Assembly: GCA_028679325.1 (NCBI GenBank)
Contig: JAJRBS010000118.1
Location: forward strand, 1 to 7,182
Direction: 5' to 3'
Source: Methanoregulaceae archaeon
Lineage (GTDB): Archaea > Halobacteriota > Methanomicrobia > Methanomicrobiales > Methanospirillaceae
Length of the DNA: 7,182 bases
A program made the translations under genes and the position numbers. How positions within the stretch are numbered: position 1 is the first letter of the stretch; the number at the start of each line of letters is the position of its first letter. Positions 1 through 4,582 of this stretch are shown piece after piece. Below the pieces are notes generated by a model that had not been told where the DNA came from, searched no databases, and saw only the letters and a program-made list of their open reading frames with translations.

Positions 1-141
1 AGGACCGATTTTTCCGATGTCCTCCTCTTCTTTAAGAATATGGCCTGGATCGAGGAGAACCAGCCAGTCTGCTGTTTCGATTACAACACCAACGGGGACA
101 TCGACTTCTCCGATGTAATCCTACTCTTCAAAAAGGTGTGA
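1..141 (+). CDS. C-terminal end of a dockerin-like secreted protein (partial)
   Basis: The first frame is open from the window edge and ends in TGA at 139-141, giving the last 46 residues of a protein whose start lies outside. Two copies of a short repeat are visible. The first is incomplete and retains TDFSDVLLFFKNM. The second is complete, FDYNTNGDIDFSDVILLF, and matches a 12-residue calcium-binding EF-hand loop (D-x-N-x-N-G-D-x-D-x-x-D) followed by a hydrophobic helix, which is the plan of a type I dockerin duplication. In Methanomicrobiales such tails end large secreted proteins, often with PKD or other beta-sandwich domains. No cohesin partner is visible here, so the binding role is inferred from the family. 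The catalytic or structural part of the protein cannot be judged. A T-run terminator follows at once. Confidence 0.75.
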   Translation, partial: RTDFSDVLLFFKNMAWIEENQPVCCFDYNTNGDIDFSDVILLFKKV

Positions 142-150
142 AGAGAGAGA

Positions 151-162
151 TTATCTTTTTTT
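151..162 (+). terminator. T-run terminator after the dockerin-like gene
   Basis: TTATC followed by seven T lies 10 bases past the stop codon on the coding strand. A pyrimidine/T-rich run without a hairpin is the usual archaeal termination signal. The assignment rests on position and composition only. Confidence 0.45.
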
Positions 163-320
163 CCCGGCCTTCAGACCCGGTTTCTCTCCTTATTCCGGCC
201 TCACATCCTTTTTTACACTTTCCACGAGATCCCTCTTACTTGGCAGGACCCTGGAGTTCAAGAGGGAGCTCGCCAGCGATACGTACGGCTCTGTTCATCT
301 GTCAGAACTGAGTCGCCGAT

Positions 321-334
321 CAATCACGTGATTG
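321..334. repeat. Perfect 14-bp palindrome CAATCACGTGATTG
   Basis: CAATCAC followed directly by its reverse complement GTGATTG. It lies in non-coding DNA, about 190 bp from the left gene and about 140 bp past the stop of the minus-strand gene, so it is not in an obvious promoter. A protein-binding site is possible, but a palindrome of this size can occur by chance in several kb. Confidence 0.4.
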
Positions 335-418
335 CCTGCCGGCTAACTTCGGGAAGATCGTCGCCAGGAACCCTGCCGTTCGTTGTTGGGAGGGGTGAAT
401 TTCAAAGAGACATATTGT

Positions 419-433
419 CGCCAGCACCTGGCG
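419..433. repeat. Small hairpin CGCCAG-CAC-CTGGCG
   Basis: A perfect 6-bp GC-rich stem with a 3-base loop, located 40 bp beyond the stop codon of the minus-strand gene that ends at 474 and beyond that gene's T-run. It could protect a transcript 3' end or be incidental. Confidence 0.3.
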
Positions 434-449
434 TATTGTTATGGAATAG

Positions 450-456
450 AAAAAAA
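450..456 (-). terminator. T-run terminator for the minus-strand exported gene
   Basis: Seven A on the plus strand read as seven T on the minus strand, 18 bases after the stop codon of the gene at 474-854, inside the AT-rich tract 441-475. This fits archaeal T-run termination. Confidence 0.4.
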
Positions 457-473
457 GGAAATATTCTTTCGTT

Positions 474-854
474 TCAGCAAAAGAGGCTGGATGGTTTCGA
501 GTTGTAGGCCATGTTCTTTGAGAAGCTCGAGATCTCGCCCATGACAGATGTCGTATCCTCGAACTCCATGATCTGGCCGTCCTCGAGGATCCTCCCCCGG
601 ATGAAGGCCGAGACCGATCCCCGGGCCGGGATTCCCGGCGCATATTCGCCCACCTGAACGTTGTTGAAAACCTCTGTTCCGGCATCTGCCGAGGCGGTGA
701 TAAACCGGCTTCCCATCTGGGTGCTGATGGTGCCGGCCGTCAGCCACATGCTGCTGCCTGTCTCCACCCTGCCGCAGAAAGATTCAGCTGCCGCAGATGA
801 GATGACGACTGCTGAAACGATGCAGAGCAGGGCCAGGTATCGGTATGGTATCAT
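474..854 (-). CDS. Small exported protein of unknown function
   Basis: A 126-residue protein. The start at ATG 854 is chosen over a longer upstream frame because AGGAG (complement of 862-866) sits seven bases before it and the product then begins with a clean signal peptide: MIPYRYLAL, a hydrophobic core to about residue 20, and a likely cut after AAA near residue 23 (SSAAAE). The mature part of about 100 residues is rich in Ser, Thr and Gly and looks beta-stranded. It has the segments SSMWLTAGTISTQMGSRFIT and SVSAFIRGRI and an acidic stretch before a C-terminal FSKNMAYNSK. From memory this layout resembles small secreted proteins of unknown function in Methanomicrobiales; I could not check it. 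It has one Cys near the mature N-terminus and one as the last residue. It is probably a single-gene transcript, with its own TATA box and T-run. No enzymatic motif is visible. Confidence 0.75.
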   Translation of the reverse strand: MIPYRYLALLCIVSAVVISSAAAESFCGRVETGSSMWLTAGTISTQMGSRFITASADAGTEVFNNVQVGEYAPGIPARGSVSAFIRGRILEDGQIMEFEDTTSVMGEISSFSKNMAYNSKPSSLFC

Positions 855-861
855 GGAAATT

Positions 862-901
862 CTCCTGTCTGATCTGAGGGTTATGTCTTCATGTATATGA
901 A
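862..901 (-). promoter_or_regulatory. TATA box and Shine-Dalgarno of the small exported gene
   Basis: Read on the minus strand, CATATACA (complement of 892-899) is a fair archaeal TATA box. A start site about 25 bases on would fall near 870, leaving a leader of about 16 bases that contains AGGAG (complement of 862-866). The spacing of the three elements is mutually consistent and supports the ATG at 854. Confidence 0.5.
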
Positions 902-1004
902 TATGGAGGATGCCTGGAGGCAGATCCGGAATATCCCCCCAGCAATTGGTTTGACCCACGCACTTCCCTTCCTCCTCAGGATGCGGGCATGAGTATCCGG
1001 TTTC

Positions 1005-1325
1005 CTATTTTCCCTTTACCATCCGCCGGCTCATAGCCACCATCCAGTTCCAGTTCAGGACCAGGTGGGCGAAGACCAGGATACCGAGGATCACTCCCCA
1101 CAGGTCATGGATCCTGGTCAGAGTGGCCAGGGGACTGAAACGGGCCCCTCCCCAGATCAGATGGAGGACAGCCGGGAACTTGAGGATCCCGGTCACGAAG
1201 CAGAGGATGAAGGCGAACAGCATGGCCACATCGATGCCGTACTTCAGGACGACGCGTCGCATGCTGGTACGGTGTTTTTTAAAAGGTATAATGCTGCCGG
1301 GGAGGGAAAAAGGATCACGATTCAC
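1005..1325 (-). CDS. DUF4405-like small membrane protein
   Basis: A 106-residue frame from GTG 1325. The family-like part begins at Met22 (ATG 1262), which would give 85 residues. Neither start has a strong Shine-Dalgarno, so the start is uncertain. Two clear hydrophobic helices lie at about residues 31-50 (IDVAMLFAFILCFVTGI) and 74-92 (GVILGILVFAHLVLNW), with a weaker hydrophobic stretch around 53-58. They are joined by a loop containing TRIHDLWG, and a basic tail SRRMVKGK closes the protein. The pattern KYGID...IHDLWG...AHLVLNWNWM is the signature I associate with DUF4405, a cytochrome-b-like helical family. His55, His73 and His87 could ligate heme, but this is inference. The gene is divergent from the decarboxylase and no redox partner gene is adjacent. 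Confidence 0.7.
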   Translation of the reverse strand: MNRDPFSLPGSIIPFKKHRTSMRRVVLKYGIDVAMLFAFILCFVTGILKFPAVLHLIWGGARFSPLATLTRIHDLWGVILGILVFAHLVLNWNWMVAMSRRMVKGK

Positions 1326-1344
1326 GGGTCACTGAAGACAGGAA

Positions 1345-1407
1345 AGGGATACGGATTTTTTTTCTGATCATCTTATGTTTTCTGAAAGGCAAAAGGAGAC
1401 ATACGGT
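1345..1407. promoter_or_regulatory. Divergent upstream region, DUF4405 gene / decarboxylase operon
   Basis: The region between the two divergent starts is locally AT-rich, with eight T at 1356-1363, TGATCA at 1365-1370 and TTATGTTTTC at 1373-1382, and must hold at least the upstream part of both promoters. No single TATA box stands out. A further AT-rich site, TTTTTTAAAAGGTATAAT at 1275-1292, lies within the long form of the DUF4405 frame and could serve the decarboxylase with a long leader. AGGAG at 1394-1398 is the Shine-Dalgarno of the decarboxylase. Confidence 0.35.
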
Positions 1408-3042
1408 GTGAGAATGGCAGAGGGAGTGACTATCAGCGAATACCTGATCGCACGGATCCTTGACCAGGGAGTCAGGCATGTTTTCGGGATCCCGGGAGAC
1501 TACGTCATCGGTTTCTTTGACAGGATCTCGAAAAGCCCCTTACAACTCGTCATCACCGCTGATGAACAGGGTGCAGGCTTCGCCGCTGATGCCTATGCCC
1601 GGATGAAGGGACTCGGGGTGGTCTGTGTGACCTTCAGCGTCGGCGGCCTGAAGCTTGCCAATACAACGGCGCAGGCCTTTGCCGAGAAATCGCCGGTGCT
1701 GGTCATCAGCGGAGCCCCCGGCCGGGAGGAGAGGCTCAAGAACCCGGTCCTCCACCACCGGGTGAACCTCTTCTCCGACCAGCTCCGGGTCTTCGAGCGT
1801 CTCACCACGGCCTCAGCGGAACTGTCCGACCCGGAGACCGCCGCATCCGAGATCGACCGGGTCCTTGAGGCTGTCCTTCGCGACAAACGGCCAGGATACC
1901 TTGAACTGCCGCGGGACATGATCGCGGTCGTTCCTGCAGTCCAGCGAGGGAACCGGCCGATGGCCTCGCCGGTAGTAGGTACCGGCACGCTCGATGAGGC
2001 ACAATCCGAGGCGGCCGGTATGATCAACGCCGCAGAGAGACCGGTTATCCTTGCCGGTGTGGGTGTCGAGCGACATGGCCTCCTTGGCCAGACACTCGGG
2101 CTGGCACGGAAGGGAAATATCCCGCTGGCCGCCACGATCCTCGGAAAATCTGCCATCCCGGAGGAGGAACCACTCTACATGGGGGTGTACGGGGGCCTTG
2201 TGGGAAACGAGGAGGTCTCGAAGTATGTCGAGGGAAGCGATTGCGTGATCATGGTCGGTGCCTACCTGTCCGACCTTGACCTCGGTTCCCTGACCTCCGG
2301 GATAGATCAGGGAAAGATCATCCATATCACGGCCGACAGGGTCACCATCCGGCACCACGTCTACCCTGGACTGGGCTTCGACCTCCTGGAGGCTCTTTCC
2401 GGCGCCGGACTGAACCGGCACGAAGCCGGCCATGTCCCGTACGCCTCGCGACAGAGACTCCCTGACGGAGTTGTACCCGATACACCTGTCTCTGCCGAAC
2501 AGGTCTTCCACGCCGTCTCGCAATTCCTGGAGGAGAAAGATGTCCTTATCGCCGACGTCGGGGACTCGCTCTTCGGCACCGCCGAGATCAGCCTCCCCTG
2601 CCCGTTCATCTCGTCCGCATATTACGCCTCGATGGGCTTCGGGGTGCCAGGAGCGGTCGGGGTCCAGCTGGCCTGCCCGGAGCACCGCCCGGTGGTGATA
2701 ACCGGTGACGGTGCCTTCCAGATGACCGGGATGGAGGTCTCGACCGCGGCCCGCTACGGGCTCAACCCGGTGGTGATCGTCCTCAACAACGGCGGTTATG
2801 GAACACTCCGGATGATCGCGGACGGACCATTTGACGACATCCACTCCTGGAACTATGCGAAGGTGCCGGAGGTTATCGGTTCCGGGAACGGGTTTTTTGC
2901 CCGGACCGGGCAGGAACTTGCGGAAGCACTCAATTCTGCCCGGCGAAGCAAGGAATTCTCCATCATCGAGGTACCCCTTCAAAGGGATGATTCATCCCCC
3001 TGCCTCCGGCGGCTCGGCATGGCGATCAAGAGGAGACTCTGA
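1408..3042 (+). CDS. Thiamine-diphosphate-dependent 2-oxoacid decarboxylase (pyruvate/indolepyruvate decarboxylase class)
   Basis: A 544-residue cytoplasmic enzyme expected to decarboxylate a 2-oxoacid to the aldehyde and CO2. The three domains of the family appear in order: PYR about 4-170, middle about 190-330, PP about 365-535. Visible active-site marks (numbered from GTG 1408) are Asp31 in FGIPGDY, the cofactor-activating Glu53 in TADEQGAGFAADAYAR, the His116-His117 pair in VLHHR typical of true decarboxylases, and the ThDP/Mg motif GDG 433-435 to NN 460-461. These positions track yeast pyruvate decarboxylase closely. One departure is clear: where pyruvate decarboxylase has Glu477 (YTIEK), this protein has Leu467 (YGTLR). 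A Leu here, as I recall, occurs in the phenylpyruvate decarboxylase of Azospirillum, so an aromatic or branched substrate is possible. GTG 1408 is preferred because AGGAG lies nine bases before it; ATG 1414 and ATG 1375 (555 residues) are alternatives. The lipoprotein gene follows two bases after the stop. Acetolactate synthase is less likely because of the HH pair. Confidence 0.85.
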   Translation: MRMAEGVTISEYLIARILDQGVRHVFGIPGDYVIGFFDRISKSPLQLVITADEQGAGFAADAYARMKGLGVVCVTFSVGGLKLANTTAQAFAEKSPVLVISGAPGREERLKNPVLHHRVNLFSDQLRVFERLTTASAELSDPETAASEIDRVLEAVLRDKRPGYLELPRDMIAVVPAVQRGNRPMASPVVGTGTLDEAQSEAAGMINAAERPVILAGVGVERHGLLGQTLGLARKGNIPLAATILGKSAIPEEEPLYMGVYGGLVGNEEVSKYVEGSDCVIMVGAYLSDLDLGSLTSGIDQGKIIHITADRVTIRHHVYPGLGFDLLEALSGAGLNRHEAGHVPYASRQRLPDGVVPDTPVSAEQVFHAVSQFLEEKDVLIADVGDSLFGTAEISLPCPFISSAYYASMGFGVPGAVGVQLACPEHRPVVITGDGAFQMTGMEVSTAARYGLNPVVIVLNNGGYGTLRMIADGPFDDIHSWNYAKVPEVIGSGNGFFARTGQELAEALNSARRSKEFSIIEVPLQRDDSSPCLRRLGMAIKRRL

Positions 3043-3044
3043 TA
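3031..3044 (+). promoter_or_regulatory. Shine-Dalgarno of the lipoprotein gene inside the decarboxylase end
   Basis: AGGAG at 3031-3035 lies in the last codons of the decarboxylase, nine bases before ATG 3045. With a two-base gap between stop and start this points to translational coupling and fixes the lipoprotein start. Confidence 0.6.
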
Positions 3045-3524
3045 ATGAATCCTGGCATGAACCGGATCGCCCCTGCATTCCTCCTCCTCGCCCTGTCCCT
3101 GTCAGCCGCCTGCACATCCCCGCTGCCTCCGCCGTGCAGTAAGAACCTGACCCCCTCGATCATCCCCGGACGGGATGCATATGCCCTTACCCTGTCGAGT
3201 TTCCCGGGACTCCCGCTGTCACCCGATCCCGGGCTGGAGGCATCCTCATCCTGCCTCTACCAGTACCGGTGGCTGGCAACGGACGGCACCTTCCTCTCCT
3301 GGAGGGAGCCGGACTTCATTGTCCGCGAGATCGGCAACGATACGATCGCCGACAACGGGACTGTTTACTGGACCTGGCGGGACCCGGATCTCCCCGCCTC
3401 CGGGCATGATGTCCGGATAACGCTCGAGGTCCGCGACCCCGGAGGGAGTACCTTGCTTGGCAGCACGACACTCTCTGTCGGGTGGGAGGGAGAGACCGCG
3501 GTGGTCCGGAAGAACGGCGGATAG
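3045..3524 (+). CDS. Small exported lipoprotein of unknown function
   Basis: A 159-residue protein. The N-terminus is a lipoprotein signal: hydrophobic core at about 8-19 and the lipobox LSAAC, with Cys23 as the expected lipid-attachment residue, so the mature protein would be anchored on the outer face of the membrane. A Pro/Ser-rich linker follows to about residue 65. A compact beta-rich domain covers about 66-150, with YQYRWLATDGTFLSW, a central VYWTWRDPDL and an alternating strand pattern VRITLEVRDPGG resembling an immunoglobulin-like or PKD-like sandwich. From memory, similar small lipoproteins with a Y-x-W...FLSW pattern occur in Methanomicrobiales, without known function. It also has Cys31 and Cys70. 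It is co-transcribed with the decarboxylase, but nothing in the sequence links it to decarboxylation; it may only share the transcript. Confidence 0.75.
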   Translation: MNPGMNRIAPAFLLLALSLSAACTSPLPPPCSKNLTPSIIPGRDAYALTLSSFPGLPLSPDPGLEASSSCLYQYRWLATDGTFLSWREPDFIVREIGNDTIADNGTVYWTWRDPDLPASGHDVRITLEVRDPGGSTLLGSTTLSVGWEGETAVVRKNGG

Positions 3525-3552
3525 AATGCCGGAGAGAAAAACCGATACTCTT

Positions 3553-3592
3553 CACCCCCCGTGATACGCATCACCTGGGGGAGGTCGTTTCT
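3553..3592 (+). terminator. Strong hairpin after the decarboxylase-lipoprotein operon
   Basis: CCCCC (3555-3559) pairs with GGGGG (3577-3581), and GTGAT (3561-3565) pairs with ATCAC (3570-3574) around the loop ACGC. The two stems are separated by a small internal loop. A short T-stretch (CGTTTCTCT) follows. It could end the upstream transcript, or act in the leader of the next gene 50 bases on; there is no long T-run, so termination is not certain. Confidence 0.4.
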
Positions 3593-3642
3593 CTGACAGT
3601 CGCAGATCTCCCGGTCCTGGCTGAGAGCGACCACCTCATTTC

Positions 3643-4437
3643 ATGACATGCAGGTTCGATACAGATCCTATGCATGATATCATGAAGAAATGGGGACTGC
3701 TAGCCAAGACCATGGGGATCGTGCTGGTCCTCCTGGCATTCAAGGTCATCATCTCGTTTGCCGGGTGGGAAATCTTCCCGATGAACGCCCTGGTCACCGC
3801 TTTTATCGGCGCGGTGATCTTCACCCTGGCCATCATCTTCACCGGGACCCTGGTCGACTACAAGGAAAGCGAGAAGATCCCGAGCGACCTTGCCACCTCA
3901 ATCCGGTCGCTGTCCCATGACTTCGACGTCGTCCCGGGCGTGGACAAAGGGATCATATGGCAGGGCAAAAACGACGTCGTCTCGCTCCTCGACATGATCT
4001 GCGAAAATTTCCGGTCGAACAACTGGGAAACCGGCAAGGTGCATGGGGGGATCCGGAAGGTCAATACCGATATCCATACCCTTGCCGGGCTGAACGTGGC
4101 CCCGCCCCTCCTGGTCAAGATGAGAAATGAGCTGACCGCTATCGACCGGATCTCGAACAGGATCGCCACCATCGCCGGAACCTCCTTCATCCCGACCGCC
4201 TATGCCATCTCGGAAGTGGCCATCGGGGCGGTGATCGTCGTCCTCCTCTTCCTGAAGATGGACTCCCTCCTCCAGGGGCTGGTCCTGTTCGGTGCCATTG
4301 CTGTGCTGGCCATCGGCCTGCTCCTGCTGATCAAGGACATGGACAACCCGTTTGAGGTCGGTGCCGGCACCTATGCCGACGTGAACCTCGATCTTCTCTG
4401 GGATCTCCAGCGGGAGATGAGGAATGAACAGGAGTGA
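3643..4437 (+). CDS. Four-helix integral membrane protein, bestrophin-like/DUF4239-like
   Basis: 264 residues from ATG 3643. ATG 3670 and ATG 3682 (MKKWGLLAK) are equally possible because none has a good Shine-Dalgarno. Membrane segments lie at about 24-41, 48-70, 185-204 and 208-231. The 115-residue part between the helix pairs is hydrophilic and should form a cytoplasmic domain; it contains paired Trp residues (IIWQGKND, NNWETGK) and an amphipathic stretch KMRNELTAIDRISNRIA. The last helix is followed by DMDNPFE and an amphipathic C-terminal helix. Two helices, a soluble middle, two helices and a D-x-D-x-PF motif is the plan I associate with bestrophin-like DUF4239 proteins. That match is by pattern only, and channel activity is not shown. 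The gene stands apart from both neighbours, with a hairpin upstream and a palindrome plus T-run downstream. Confidence 0.65.
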   Translation: MTCRFDTDPMHDIMKKWGLLAKTMGIVLVLLAFKVIISFAGWEIFPMNALVTAFIGAVIFTLAIIFTGTLVDYKESEKIPSDLATSIRSLSHDFDVVPGVDKGIIWQGKNDVVSLLDMICENFRSNNWETGKVHGGIRKVNTDIHTLAGLNVAPPLLVKMRNELTAIDRISNRIATIAGTSFIPTAYAISEVAIGAVIVVLLFLKMDSLLQGLVLFGAIAVLAIGLLLLIKDMDNPFEVGAGTYADVNLDLLWDLQREMRNEQE

Positions 4438-4483
4438 CTGACCCGGGAGAAGATTCCCTGACCCCTCCGTATCTCTTTTCCTC

Positions 4484-4513
4484 AACCCCGGGGTTCAATC
4501 CTTGTCCCTTTTT
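4484..4513 (+). terminator. Palindrome plus T-run after the membrane protein gene
   Basis: AACCCCGGGGTT (4484-4495) is a perfect 12-bp palindrome, and five T follow at 4509-4513 within a pyrimidine-rich tract. The pair lies 46-76 bases after the membrane-protein stop and just before the next promoter, a natural place for termination. Confidence 0.4.
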
Positions 4514-4530
4514 GTTCTGTAATATTCATG

Positions 4531-4577
4531 TATTTAAGGAAAGAAGGCCATTACACTGGTTATCCAGTCAATGGTGA
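4531..4577 (+). promoter_or_regulatory. TATA box and GGTGA Shine-Dalgarno of the META-domain gene
   Basis: TATTTAAG at 4531-4538 is a good archaeal TATA box. Initiation about 25 bases on would fall near 4560. GGTGA at 4573-4577 matches the 16S anti-Shine-Dalgarno core and ends five bases before ATG 4583, favouring that codon over the ATG at 4571, which overlaps the ribosome site. Confidence 0.6.
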
Positions 4578-4582
4578 ACAAT

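Larger units (their letters stand above)
142..473. other. Gene-poor spacer with palindrome and hairpin
   Basis: No convincing gene was found here on either strand. The minus-strand frame that crosses part of it is Arg/Ser-rich and has no start signal or family resemblance. The stretch holds the terminator at 151-162, a perfect palindrome at 321-334, a 6-bp stem hairpin at 419-433 and an A-run at 450-456 that reads as a T-run terminator for the minus-strand gene ending at 474. A 26-codon open stretch at 251-328 vaguely resembles the N-terminal helix-turn-helix of a transposase OrfA and may be a remnant. I see no tRNA or other RNA gene. Confidence 0.5.

Noticed and set aside
320..685. Minus-strand frame of 121 codons reaching into the left spacer
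   Set aside because: It overlaps the small exported gene in another phase, is Arg/Ser-rich and lacks a Shine-Dalgarno or any family resemblance.
855..959. N-terminal extension of the small exported protein to a start at 959
   Set aside because: The extension would place 35 hydrophilic residues ahead of a normal signal peptide and run through the TATA box and Shine-Dalgarno of the shorter form.
1813..2982. Long minus-strand open frame (389 codons) opposite the decarboxylase
   Set aside because: It is antisense to a clearly conserved enzyme, is Arg/Gly/Asp/His-rich as expected of a mirror frame in high-GC DNA, and has no start signals or family resemblance.
3898..4485. Minus-strand open frame opposite the four-helix membrane protein
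   Set aside because: Its Asp/Gly/His-rich composition is typical of the complement of membrane-helix codons, and the plus-strand protein has coherent helices and a family-like motif.
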